This document shows, piece by piece, positions 15,364 through 22,705 of a DNA stretch of 25,318 nucleotides. Source of the stretch: Gammaproteobacteria bacterium (lineage in GTDB: Bacteria > Pseudomonadota > Gammaproteobacteria > Steroidobacterales > Rariloculaceae); assembly GCA_016927175.1 (NCBI GenBank), contig JAFGNC010000586.1:1-25318 (forward strand). The letters are read 5' to 3'. Under the pieces are notes generated by a model. That model worked only from the letters and a program-made list of their open reading frames with translations, made no database searches and was not told the origin of the DNA. How positions within the stretch are numbered: position 1 is the stretch's first letter; every line of letters begins with the position of its first letter. The translations under genes and the position numbers were made by a program.

Positions 15364-15380
15364 GCGTGCCAGCGGCACGC
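15364..15380. promoter_or_regulatory. Inverted repeat upstream of the adaptor-ATPase-permease operon
   Basis: GCGTGCC-AGC-GGCACGC, perfect 7-bp arms around 3 nt, centred about 28 bases before the adaptor ATG. It could be an operator or a leader hairpin. I found no convincing -10/-35 pair nearby. The remaining bases to 15524 show nothing I can name. Confidence 0.35.
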
Positions 15381-15524
15381 CGACGCATAACCTACTGACA
15401 GCTATGTTCTTTCCGCCTCTGCGAAGCCTTGCCGTCGCGAAACGCGTCCCGGAATCGCGGCGGCGCTTCCCAGCGGCGGGACGCCTCGCTCGAGCCGTCG
15501 GCGGGTCCGGTCAGGCAGCGAGGC

Positions 15525-16076
15525 TCATTGCGGCACACGCTGCTCGACCGAGGGCAGCGTGAACGTGCCTTCGTCGTCGAAGCGGCGCGTGCCGAACAGC
15601 CCGCCCTCGAGCTTCCCGCGCAGGCGGTAACGCACCTCGTTCGGGTTCTCTGCATTCACGTACGCGAAGACCTGCCGAGCCATGTCGAATGCGGAGATCG
15701 TAACGGGGATCGTGAAGACGTTCTCGCCGTAGCGCGGCACGGTGCCGACACGGTCGCTGACGCCGCTGGCGAGATTGCGGCCGTTGACGTCGAGCGACAA
15801 CGCGATTCCGGTGTATTCCACCGCCACGTCGTTCGGGTTCTGAACACGGAGGGTGACCGCGAGGTTCAGCTCGAGCCCCTCGCCCGGCAGCGGCTCGATA
15901 CCCGCGACGTCGACGAACAGCGGGTCGCGGTTCGGCAGGCTGACGCAGGCCGTCAGGCCCGTAATCGACAACGGGATCGACACCAGGATCGACAACAGGA
16001 TCGACAGGCGGAACGGACCCAAATCGGCGTCTCGAAGTGCGGTAGCCCAGATTAACCGGGAATCGACCAGCGACAT
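15525..16076 (-). CDS. LEA14/WHy-domain lipoprotein
   Basis: A 183-residue protein of the LEA type 2 (water-stress/hypersensitive-response) family, a small immunoglobulin-like beta sandwich. The core runs from about residue 58 (GIEPLPGEGLELNLAVTLRV) through QNPNDVAVEYTGIALSLDVNG and GENVFTIPVTISAFD to the C-terminus. The lipobox LTAC places the lipidated Cys at residue 44, so the mature protein should be membrane-anchored. The signal is unusual: 20 residues precede the hydrophobic core, and that core (LSILLSILVSIPLSI) is encoded by a 12-bp tandem repeat. The ATG start has a poor ribosome site; a later in-frame TTG (residue 19) is possible. It lies 60 nt after the HNH gene on the same strand. 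The function of bacterial members is largely unknown. Confidence 0.8.
   Translation of the reverse strand: MSLVDSRLIWATALRDADLGPFRLSILLSILVSIPLSITGLTACVSLPNRDPLFVDVAGIEPLPGEGLELNLAVTLRVQNPNDVAVEYTGIALSLDVNGRNLASGVSDRVGTVPRYGENVFTIPVTISAFDMARQVFAYVNAENPNEVRYRLRGKLEGGLFGTRRFDDEGTFTLPSVEQRVPQ
15964..16011 (-). repeat. 12-bp in-frame tandem repeat in a lipoprotein signal peptide
   Basis: ATCGACA recurs at exact 12-bp steps at 15964, 15976, 15988 and 16000 (plus-strand reading). On the coding strand each unit reads roughly CTGTTGTCGATC, encoding Leu-Leu-Ser-Ile and variants. The repeat forms the hydrophobic core of the lipoprotein signal. Slippage by one unit would add or remove four residues without a frameshift. 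Confidence 0.85.
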
Positions 16077-16136
16077 AGCGGTCGCCGCCGAAAACGCTGC
16101 GGCACGGCTGCACGTGCGGCACCGGCTCCCGACGGC

Positions 16137-17714
16137 TCATCCTCCGCGACACTGATAGCTCGCCCGCTCTTCCCGCACCCGCGCGGCCGGATTCCGGCCG
16201 ACGATCAGCGCTGACAGCCATCCCTCAGCGGAGGGCTGCATCTGCCCGTCCCCACATCGATACTCGAACCCGTCCAGCACGATCGGATCCGGCGCGGCGT
16301 CGTCCACGCGATAACCGCAGCGCGGGATCGCCCGCCCGTCCGCCCGGCGAAACTCGAGCTCACCGTCGGCACTGCGCTTCACGCGCAGCCCGCCCTCGTG
16401 AACGAGCCGGTGGTGATGAGAACACAGCAATGTCGTGTTGTCGGCGCTCGTCTCGCCGCCATCCACCCAGTGGCGCACGTGGTGCGCTTCGACATAGCGC
16501 CGGTGGCGGCAACCCGGGAACGTGCAGCCGCGATCGCGCGACCACAGTGCCCGGCGCAAACCGACAGTCACGATGCGCTGCCTGCGCCCGACGTTCAGCG
16601 GGTCGCCGTTGGCGTTCTCCGTGACGACCGTCACCGAGCCGTCGCAGGCGAGCCGCCTGACCGTCTCGATCGGCAGCTCCGAGCGCCCCGCGCTTCCGCG
16701 GAGGGCGGCCTCGTCGACGTGCACGACGACCTGGTAGTGGTCGGCCGCAACGGCGCGAGGCACGCGCGGGTGACGGCGCAGCGCCGCGCCGCGTCGGCCG
16801 CCGTTTCTCGCGGAATCGCCGGAGCCCTCACCGCGTTGTCGCTCGGCTCCGCTAGCGCTGCCTGCGCCGGCGTCACGGCCCGGCATGTCGTCCGATGAGC
16901 TTTCCCGCCCGCTGTCATCCTCCGCGTCAGCGGCACCATCGTCCGCGCCCGCGGCGTCATCGTCGTCGTCCGCGTCATCGACGTCCTCCGCCGTCATCCC
17001 CGACAGATACGCCCGCGCCACCGCCACCAGCGCATCCGCCTGCTGCGCATGCCACCCTTCGCCGCCGAACTCCGGCCCCCTCGCCACGTCCCCGACCTGC
17101 ACCGCCCGATCGATCGCCCGCGCCACGATCTCCCCCGCATCGAGCGGCACCTCGACGCTGATCGTCATCGTCCCGCGCGAGCCGTTCCGAAAGATCGACA
17201 GCGTCCGCCGCTGCCACGCCCGCCGCGCCTCCTCGACCGAATCCCGCCGCGCGTTACGGATCTGCCGGCAGCGCTCCTCGACCTGCGCCGCGTTCGCATC
17301 CAGCGCGAACGCCAGCAGCGCCTCCTCGTTCGACGCATCCGCCGCGCGTGTCAGCGCCCGTACCTTCGAATACGACACCCGCCCCTTGTCGAACGCCGCG
17401 GCAATCGCCGGCAGATCGCGCAGCGCATGCGCCGTGCGCACCTTCTCGCGCGCCGCCGACAGCCCGATCCCGCAGCGCCACGCGAGCCAGTCCGCGCAGC
17501 TCTCGAAGCTCCACTTCGCCCAGCCGAGACGATCGTCGAAATCGCGCACGAGCCGCAGCAGCGTCGAGTTGAAGGCATTCATGCCCCGCGCCAGCGTGCA
17601 GATCGCGGCGTCGAGCTCGTCAATCGACAACTTCTCGGTCGAGCCGATAACAGCGCGAGACAACGTGTTCAGGGCATCGGATTCGGTGCGGGACGACGGC
17701 GGCACGGCACTCAT
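16137..17714 (-). CDS. DUF222 and HNH endonuclease domain protein
   Basis: A 525-residue protein of the 13E12/DUF222-HNH type. The N-terminal helical DUF222 region (about 30-240) includes WSFESCADWLAWRCGIGLSA, REKVRTAHALRDLP and GRVSYSKVRALTR. An acidic, low-complexity linker follows (about 242-310, DVDDADDDDDAAGADDG). The C-terminal HNH nuclease (about 385-445) has Cys397-Cys402, the His411-His412 pair (EAHHVRHWVDGG), Asn426 (SADNTTLL) and Cys431 with HHHRLVHEGG, the expected zinc and metal ligands. Such genes are often multicopy and linked to mobile DNA, but their true role is unsettled. ATG 17714 has AGGAG (17723-17727) eight bases upstream and a strong promoter before it. Confidence 0.93.
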   Translation of the reverse strand: MSAVPPSSRTESDALNTLSRAVIGSTEKLSIDELDAAICTLARGMNAFNSTLLRLVRDFDDRLGWAKWSFESCADWLAWRCGIGLSAAREKVRTAHALRDLPAIAAAFDKGRVSYSKVRALTRAADASNEEALLAFALDANAAQVEERCRQIRNARRDSVEEARRAWQRRTLSIFRNGSRGTMTISVEVPLDAGEIVARAIDRAVQVGDVARGPEFGGEGWHAQQADALVAVARAYLSGMTAEDVDDADDDDDAAGADDGAADAEDDSGRESSSDDMPGRDAGAGSASGAERQRGEGSGDSARNGGRRGAALRRHPRVPRAVAADHYQVVVHVDEAALRGSAGRSELPIETVRRLACDGSVTVVTENANGDPLNVGRRQRIVTVGLRRALWSRDRGCTFPGCRHRRYVEAHHVRHWVDGGETSADNTTLLCSHHHRLVHEGGLRVKRSADGELEFRRADGRAIPRCGYRVDDAAPDPIVLDGFEYRCGDGQMQPSAEGWLSALIVGRNPAARVREERASYQCRGG

Positions 17715-17749
17715 CGAGCTCTCTCCTGCGGGAGGGTTGCGTGACTGGT

Positions 17750-17778
17750 ATTATATCCAGCCCCACGCGCAGTGTCTC
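17750..17778 (-). promoter_or_regulatory. Sigma-70-type promoter of the DUF222-HNH gene
   Basis: On the minus strand a perfect TATAAT (17755-17750) is preceded at 17 bp by GAGACA (17778-17773), four of six bases of TTGACA. Transcription would begin about 30 nt before the ATG, leaving room for the AGGAG ribosome site. It is an AT-rich island in GC-rich surroundings. The rest of 17715-17916 shows no gene. Confidence 0.6.
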
Positions 17779-17916
17779 GCAGCGCTATCTCGCCAAAGTG
17801 CCTCGAAACGCCCGAGTCGCCCCGGCTCCCGCAGCTTTCCGCTCGAGCAAGTTACCGGCGCGCTCCCTGCGGACGATCCGTCGCTGATCGTGGTACGCGC
17901 GAGCGGCTCGACAGGG

Positions 17917-18480
17917 TCAGCGATCCCCCCTCTGCGGCCATGCCGGCACGAAGCCGTCGCGATTCGGCATCTGCACTTTCGCGAGCGTCTCGGCGTTCAT
18001 GACCTCGTCCTCATCGATGATGCCGTTCAGCGACAGCAGATACGCCGTCAGCGCGTACACCTCGTCGTTCGACAGCGACTGCGGCGCCTGAAAAGGCATC
18101 GCGCGGCGGATGTAATCGAACACCGTCGACGCCTGCGGCCAGAAGCTGCCGATCGTGCGGACCTGATTCAGGTCCGCCAGCGTGCCGTGCCCGCCGACGA
18201 GCCGGTCGTTCGGTCCGCCGGCGCCCTCCTCGCCGTGGCACGCGAGGCATTTTGCGGCGTAGACCTGCGCGCCCGTCGCGGCGTCGCCCGAGCCGGGCGG
18301 CAGCCCTTCGCCGTCGGGCTGGATGCTGATGTCCCATGGCGCATAGTCCTCCGGCGCGATCTCGACGCCGAGGCCAGGGCCCGCCTGCTGCGCCGCCGCG
18401 CCGCGCGCGCCGAGCAGGCATGCGCAGATCCCGACGGCGCCGGCCGCCACCGCGCGGCGAAAGCTGTCACGCGTAGACAT
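17917..18480 (-). CDS. Mono-haem c-type cytochrome, SoxD/SorB-like partner of the sulfite dehydrogenase
   Basis: A 187-residue periplasmic cytochrome c. The signal peptide covers about 1-30 (AVAAGAVGICACLLGARGAAA). The haem site is CLACH (Cys78, Cys81, His82), and the likely distal ligand is Met128 in FDYIRRAMPFQAPQSLSNDEV. The phrase RTIGSFWPQAS resembles SoxD-type cytochromes, but true SoxD is about twice as long and carries two haems. It presumably takes electrons from the SoxC-type enzyme and passes them to the respiratory chain. Its ATG lies inside the end of the soxC gene (14-nt overlap), so the two are translationally coupled. Confidence 0.92.
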   Translation of the reverse strand: MSTRDSFRRAVAAGAVGICACLLGARGAAAQQAGPGLGVEIAPEDYAPWDISIQPDGEGLPPGSGDAATGAQVYAAKCLACHGEEGAGGPNDRLVGGHGTLADLNQVRTIGSFWPQASTVFDYIRRAMPFQAPQSLSNDEVYALTAYLLSLNGIIDEDEVMNAETLAKVQMPNRDGFVPAWPQRGDR

Positions 18481-19765
18481 TGCTCACCTCGCCGCTGTCC
18501 GCGATGCTCCACGCCTGGATCGCGTTGTTGTGGTAATTCATGCGCTCGCCGTGCTCGGCGACGATGCTGGCCCGCGTCGGCTGCACGGCCCCCGTCTCAT
18601 CCACCGCGCGGCTCATCAGCACGGCCGGCCCGCCGTCCCAGCGCCACGCCATGCGGAAGCGCGTAAACGACTTGTCGAGCACCGGCTCCGTCAGCGCGGC
18701 ATCGGCCCAGGTGCGGCCGCCGTCGGCCGACACCTCGACGCGCCGGATCCTGCCGAGCCCGGACCACGCAAGGCCCGTGATCTCGTACAGACCGGCCGCT
18801 CCGAGGCTCAGCCCGGTAGACGGGCTCGTGATCACGGACTTGACCTCCATCGGAAAAGTCAGAATCAGCGCCTTGCCGCCGAGCAGCACGTCCGTGTAGT
18901 GCGACGTCTCGTCGCGGGTCATGGTCGGCGCGTCCGTGACCTGCAAACGCCGCAACCACTTCACGCTCATGTTCCCTTCCCAGCCGGGCAGGAACAGCCG
19001 CATCGGGTAGCCATTCTCCGGCCGCAGCCGCTCGCCGTTCTGATACAACGCGACGATCGCATCGTCCATGATCTTCTCGAGCGGCACGCTGCGGCTCATC
19101 GCGGCCGCGTCGGCCCCCTCGGCCAGCACCCACGTCGCGCCGGGATCGACGCCTGCCTCTTCCATCAGTATCGCGAGCGGCACGCCCGTCCATTCGCTGC
19201 ACGACATCAGACCATGGATCACGCCGCACGGGGCCTGCGGGGGCTCCGGACCCAGGTTCTGACCGCTGTTGCCGGAGCATTCGAGGAACTGGATCCGCGT
19301 CACCGTCGGATACCGCAGCAGCGCTTCTGTCGTGAACGTCAGCGCCCGCCTGACCGCGCCGTGGATCAGCAGCCGATGGCGTTGCGGATCGATGCTCGGA
19401 ACGCCGCTGTGGTGGCGCTCGAAGTGCAGGCTGTTCGGCGTGATCGTGCCGTGCAGACGATGGTGCGGTGTGAAGGACACGCCGCTGCCGACGACGTTCG
19501 GCGTGCCGCCGACGACGCGCTGCACGTCGCTCTCGTGCTCCGAGGGCTGGCCGTACGCGCTCATGTGCGTGCCGGGGGAGCGCATCCACGGCGGAATCTC
19601 GAGCGGCTCGGCGCCCCCTGGCCGCGCCGTCATCAGGCCGAGGCCTCCCGCGCCGAGCATCGCGGCGCCGCGTGTCAGGAACAGCCGGCGGTGCAGAAGC
19701 CCGTTGCCGGCTACGATTTCAACGGCGGGATCTTCACCCGTTCCGGCGCCTTTTGTGTTCGGCAT
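18467..19765 (-). CDS. soxC: SoxC-type sulfite dehydrogenase, molybdopterin subunit
   Basis: A 432-residue molybdenum enzyme of the sulfite oxidase family. The N-terminus has a twin-arginine signal (HRRLFLTRGAAMLGAGGLGL, Arg26-Arg27), fitting export with bound cofactor. The catalytic domain has ITPNSLHFERHHSGVPSIDP and the Mo-ligand Cys163 in FLECSGNSGQN, then VIHGLMSCSEWTGVPL, EGADAAAMSRSVPLEK, ALYQNGERLRPENGYPMRL and GWEGNMSVKWLRRL. The Mo-co dimerisation domain follows (VEVSADGGRTWADA, FRMAWRWDGGPAVLMSRAVDE). In Sox systems SoxCD oxidises cysteine-bound sulfane sulfur. No other sox gene is nearby, so direct sulfite or another S-oxide substrate is equally possible. ATG 19765 follows a strong GGGGGAGGG ribosome site. 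Confidence 0.95.
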   Translation of the reverse strand: MPNTKGAGTGEDPAVEIVAGNGLLHRRLFLTRGAAMLGAGGLGLMTARPGGAEPLEIPPWMRSPGTHMSAYGQPSEHESDVQRVVGGTPNVVGSGVSFTPHHRLHGTITPNSLHFERHHSGVPSIDPQRHRLLIHGAVRRALTFTTEALLRYPTVTRIQFLECSGNSGQNLGPEPPQAPCGVIHGLMSCSEWTGVPLAILMEEAGVDPGATWVLAEGADAAAMSRSVPLEKIMDDAIVALYQNGERLRPENGYPMRLFLPGWEGNMSVKWLRRLQVTDAPTMTRDETSHYTDVLLGGKALILTFPMEVKSVITSPSTGLSLGAAGLYEITGLAWSGLGRIRRVEVSADGGRTWADAALTEPVLDKSFTRFRMAWRWDGGPAVLMSRAVDETGAVQPTRASIVAEHGERMNYHNNAIQAWSIADSGEVSNVYA

Positions 19766-19808
19766 GTCCCTCCCCCGGGTCTGGCCTTTCGCTGCACTCG
19801 GCCGAGGG

Positions 19809-19837
19809 ACTGTAGGGCCATGTCAGAACCAAGTAAA
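19809..19837 (-). promoter_or_regulatory. Candidate promoter for soxC and its cytochrome
   Basis: On the minus strand TTTACT (19837-19832) and TACAGT (19814-19809) are spaced 17 bp, each matching four of six consensus bases. Transcription would start about 37 nt before the soxC ATG. This is weak evidence; readthrough from ppiB, whose stop is at 19847, is an alternative. Confidence 0.35.
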
Positions 19838-19846
19838 CCGCGGCGC

Positions 19847-20338
19847 CTATACGACTTCCGCTTTGTGTATCACCACGTCCTCGGCCGGCACGTCCTGATG
19901 CATGCCCCGGCGCCCGGTCTCGACGCTCTTGATGCGGTCGACGACGTCGGTGCCCTCCGTCACGCGTCCGAATACACAGTAACCCCAGCCGTTCGACGTC
20001 GGCGCCGTGTGGTTCAGGAACTCGTTGTCGGAGACATTGATGAAGAACTGCGCCGTCGCCGAGTGCGGGTCCGCCGTTCGCGCCATCGCGAGCGTGTAGG
20101 CCTCGTTCTTCAGGTCGTTGTCCGCTTCGTTCTTGACCGGGGCACGTGTCGGCTTCTGCTTCATGCCCGGCTCGAAGCCGCCGCCCTGGATCATGAAACC
20201 ATCGATGACGCGGTGAAAGATCGTGTTGTCGTAGTGGCCGTCCTGCACGTACTGCAGGAAGTTCGCCGCCGTCTGCGGCGCGCGCTGCTCGTCGAGCTCG
20301 ATCGTGATGACGCCGTGGTTGGTGTGTAGCTTGACCAT
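19847..20338 (-). CDS. ppiB: Peptidyl-prolyl cis-trans isomerase B (cyclophilin)
   Basis: A 163-residue cytoplasmic cyclophilin that speeds proline isomerisation during folding. It matches PpiB throughout: MVKLHTNHGVITIELDE, YDNTIFHRVIDGFMIQGGGF (catalytic Arg43 in FHR, Gln51), MARTADPHSATAQFFINVSD, FLNH and GYCVFGRVTEGTDVVDRI. There is no signal peptide. ATG 20338 is preceded by AAAGGGA. It ends 81 nt before soxC on the same strand and might share a transcript. The upstream stretch 20339-20465 holds no gene that I can see. Confidence 0.97.
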   Translation of the reverse strand: MVKLHTNHGVITIELDEQRAPQTAANFLQYVQDGHYDNTIFHRVIDGFMIQGGGFEPGMKQKPTRAPVKNEADNDLKNEAYTLAMARTADPHSATAQFFINVSDNEFLNHTAPTSNGWGYCVFGRVTEGTDVVDRIKSVETGRRGMHQDVPAEDVVIHKAEVV

Positions 20339-20465
20339 GTCGAAATCCCTTTAACGTGATGATGATCGGCGCGTCGTGCAGCCGCGGCGTCCGTTATGGC
20401 TCGTCGTGCCGACGTCGAACGCGGCCGCTCTTGCCCGCTTCGGCGGACCGCGCCCGCGCCTGCGG

Positions 20466-21182
20466 TCATGGCGCCTTCGGTCGCGGCGCCTTCGCTCGCT
20501 GCGCCTTCGCGGCTTCGGGCGCACCGAGCGCGGGCGAATCGAGCAATGCCTTTGCCGCCTCCGCGACGGACTTCACCTGCTCGGCGTTCTCGAACGCGAT
20601 GCGCGCGGAGAACACGCCCGTCACGAGCAGCGTCAGCGCGTCCCCGAGCACGTTCGGCTCGCGCGCGCCCATCTCCTTGCAGAGCTTGCGGAAGCGTTTC
20701 GCGATCTCCGCGTGATGCTCGCGGATGACGTGCGCCGCGGGGTGCGCCGGATCGTCGAGCTCGACCGCGCTGTTCGCGATCGGGCAGCCGCGATGGGCTT
20801 CCTTCCTGCAGATGCGGTTCGCCAGAAGATCGAACAGCGCTTCGATCTGCGCGCGCGGCTGCCCCTGATGCGCATCGACGATCGCCTCCCACCACTGCCA
20901 GAAGCGGCGGGTCTGATCCTTCAGACATTCGGCGATCAGCGCGTCCTTCGACTCGAACACGCGGTACAGCGTGACCTTGGTCGTATCCGCTTCGGCCGCG
21001 ATCGCGTCGACGCTGACTGCGCGGATGCCGTGCTCGTAGAAGAGGTTCTGCGCCGCCTGAAGGATTCGATCCTTCGCGCATTGCGGCGGACATGCGCAGT
21101 CGCTCGGGCTTCCGAAAGGAGGTGCCGTGCCCGACGCCGCGTTCGACAGAGGCGCTGCCGCGCCTTCACGAGGTGTTGACAT
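20466..21182 (-). CDS. TetR-family repressor with N-terminal cysteine cluster
   Basis: A 238-residue regulator. The helix-turn-helix is residues 37-83 (KDRILQAAQNLFYEHGIRAV, SVDAIAAEADTTKVTLYRVF, ESKDAL). The ligand domain includes a TetR-typical RGCPIANSAVELDDPAHP. Two things are odd. An extra ~36-residue N-terminal arm carries Cys29, Cys31 and Cys35 (DCACPPQCAK) directly before the DNA-binding domain. A C-terminal Lys-Ala-Pro tail comes from a 15-bp tandem repeat. It is divergent from the MexE/MexF-type operon, so it most likely represses that operon and itself through palindromes at 21184-21229. ATG 21182 is the only plausible ATG; no good ribosome site precedes it. Confidence 0.93.
   Translation of the reverse strand: MSTPREGAAAPLSNAASGTAPPFGSPSDCACPPQCAKDRILQAAQNLFYEHGIRAVSVDAIAAEADTTKVTLYRVFESKDALIAECLKDQTRRFWQWWEAIVDAHQGQPRAQIEALFDLLANRICRKEAHRGCPIANSAVELDDPAHPAAHVIREHHAEIAKRFRKLCKEMGAREPNVLGDALTLLVTGVFSARIAFENAEQVKSVAEAAKALLDSPALGAPEAAKAQRAKAPRPKAP
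20471..20515 (-). repeat. 15-bp tandem repeat encoding the Lys-Ala-Pro tail of the TetR regulator
   Basis: GCGCCTTCG recurs at 20471, 20486 and 20501, three 15-bp units that share their first nine bases. They encode the C-terminal AAKAQ-RAKAP-RPKAP of the regulator. The unit is in frame, so its copy number could vary without harm. Confidence 0.75.
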
Positions 21183-21183
21183 G

Positions 21184-21229
21184 TTACTGACCGGTTAGTT
21201 AACCTTCCCTCTATACTAAACGGTATAGT
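21184..21229. promoter_or_regulatory. Two similar palindromes, candidate TetR operators
   Basis: ACTGACCGGTTAGT (21186-21199, twelve of fourteen bases symmetric, perfect ACCGGT core) and ACTAAACGGTATAGT (21215-21229, one mismatched pair) share the pattern ACT-A-CGGT-AGT. Both lie directly upstream of the divergent tetR gene and before mexE. A consensus TTGACA (21176-21181) overlaps the tetR start codon, and TATACT (21213-21218) and TATAGT (21224-21229) resemble -10 boxes, so a bound repressor would block transcription. I cannot fix which -35 goes with which -10. From 21230 to 21423 I see a long leader without a gene. Confidence 0.65.
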
Positions 21230-21423
21230 AACAAATGGCACGTACAGTATGCCAGCAAGTAATGAGATCGATGTCTCTTTACCTGCCGCGTAATCGACCA
21301 GGGGATGCCGCAGCGCTGAAATGCGCGGGCGGCAGGGGCCGCCCCCTCGCGAGGCATGCCTGATCCCGTCACAAGCAAGCGGAACCGATCGTCATTCAAC
21401 GACTGAACAAGAAAGGACTTCTG

Positions 21424-22611
21424 ATGAACGCGCACCGTCTAGCCCTCCTCGCTCCGTCGATCGTAGCGGCCGCTGTGCTCGCGGGCTGCGAGGCCCCCGA
21501 CGCGGCGCAGGCTCCGGCCGAGCCGCCGGCTCCCGCCGTCACGACGGCGGAAGTCCTGGTCCGCGACCTGGCCGACTGGGCCGACTTCACCGGCCGCCTC
21601 GAGGCCGCCCAGATGGTCGCCGTGCGGCCGCGGGTCGCGGGGTACGTCGAATCCGTGCATTTCGAGGAAGGCGGCCGGGTCGAGGCCGGCGACCTGCTGT
21701 TCCAGATCGACCCGCGGCCGTACCAGGCCGAGGTCGACCGCCTCGAGGCCGAGCGCGAGCGCGCCCGTGCCGAGGTCGAGGTCGCCCGCTCCAACCGCGA
21801 ACGCGCCGAGCGCCTGCTGGCCGAGAACGCGACGTCGCGTGAAGAGTTCGAGCGGATGAGCGCCGACGCGCAGGTCGCCGAGGCTGCGCTCGCCTCCATC
21901 GAAGCCGCGCTCGAAGCGGCGGAGCTCGACCTGTCGTTCACGCGGGTCACGGCGCCGATCGCAGGCCGCGTATCGCGGGCGATCGTGACCGCGGGCAACC
22001 TCGTCGACAGCTCGACGCTGCTGACGAGCGTGGTCGGCGACGACACGATCTACGCGTACTTCGACGTCGACGAGCAGACGTATCTGAAGCTGATCGACGG
22101 GCCGGGCCCGTCGAACGGCGCCGCCTACGTCGGGCTCGCGAACGAGAAAGGCTACCCGCACGCCGCGCGCCTCGACTTCGTCGACAACCAGGTAGACCCG
22201 GCGCAGGGCACGATCCGCGCGCGGGCCGTGCTCGACAATGCCGACGGCAGCCTGACGCCGGGCCTCTTCGCGCGAGTGCGTGTCGTCGGCAAAGACCGGT
22301 ATCGCGCCGCTCTGATCGACGAACGCGCGATCGGCACGGACCTCGACCGCAAGTACGTGCTCGTGGTCGACGACGCCGGCGTCGCCGAATACCGCGCCGT
22401 CGAGCTCGGCCGCGCGATCGATCACCTGCGCATCGTCACGGCGGGCCTCCGGCCCGGCGACGACGTGATCGTCAACGGCCTGCAGCGCGTGCGTCCCGGC
22501 ATGCCGGTCGAGCCGACCAAGGTGGCGGCCGAGCGCGACGTGCCGGCGCTCGAGCGGTTCGCGGCCGTCGGCGCCGTCGAGCGGAAGGCGACGTCTTCGA
22601 CTAGCTGGTAG
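21424..22611 (+). CDS. mexE: MexE-type RND periplasmic adaptor lipoprotein
   Basis: A 395-residue membrane-fusion protein of the MexE branch. The signal ends in lipobox LAGC with Cys22 lipidated. The lipoyl half-motif (RPRVAGYVESVHFEEGGRVEAGDLLFQIDPRPYQAEV) spans about 69-104, an alpha-hairpin rich in Glu and Arg follows to about 165, then LSFTRVTAPIAGRVSRAIVTAGNLVDSSTLLTSVV (given in two blocks of the lipoyl and barrel). MexE-specific phrases are DNQVDPAQGTIRARAV, GTDLDRKYVLVVDD and VNGLQRVRPGMPV. It joins the inner-membrane pump to an outer-membrane channel not present here. ATG 21424 has AAAGGA seven bases upstream. Regulation by the adjacent TetR protein is likely, unlike MexT-controlled mexEF of Pseudomonas. 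Confidence 0.93.
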   Translation: MNAHRLALLAPSIVAAAVLAGCEAPDAAQAPAEPPAPAVTTAEVLVRDLADWADFTGRLEAAQMVAVRPRVAGYVESVHFEEGGRVEAGDLLFQIDPRPYQAEVDRLEAERERARAEVEVARSNRERAERLLAENATSREEFERMSADAQVAEAALASIEAALEAAELDLSFTRVTAPIAGRVSRAIVTAGNLVDSSTLLTSVVGDDTIYAYFDVDEQTYLKLIDGPGPSNGAAYVGLANEKGYPHAARLDFVDNQVDPAQGTIRARAVLDNADGSLTPGLFARVRVVGKDRYRAALIDERAIGTDLDRKYVLVVDDAGVAEYRAVELGRAIDHLRIVTAGLRPGDDVIVNGLQRVRPGMPVEPTKVAAERDVPALERFAAVGAVERKATSSTSW

Positions 22612-22617
22612 CACCGC

Positions 22618-22651
22618 GTCCGCCGACGGGCCGAGCGGCCCGCCGGCGGAC
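22618..22651 (+). terminator. Strong hairpin between mexE and mexF (terminator or attenuator-like)
   Basis: Fifteen-base arms (22618-22632 and 22637-22651) pair with one mismatch around a 4-nt GAGC loop. A pyrimidine-rich tract with short T runs follows (22654-22690). It resembles an intrinsic terminator, but the tail is CT-rich rather than T-rich. Placed inside the operon it more likely reduces or stabilises part of the transcript than stops it fully. Confidence 0.6.
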
Positions 22652-22705
22652 GACTCTCTCTCCTTCTTCTTTTCGCTCCTTCGCTTCTACGAAAGGGGGC
22701 CAGGG

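Noticed and set aside
20191..21093. 300-codon minus-strand frame spanning the ppiB/tetR gap
   Set aside because: It is a second frame of tetR and ppiB; its Arg/Gly/Ala-rich sequence has no support, and both real genes are recognisable in other frames.
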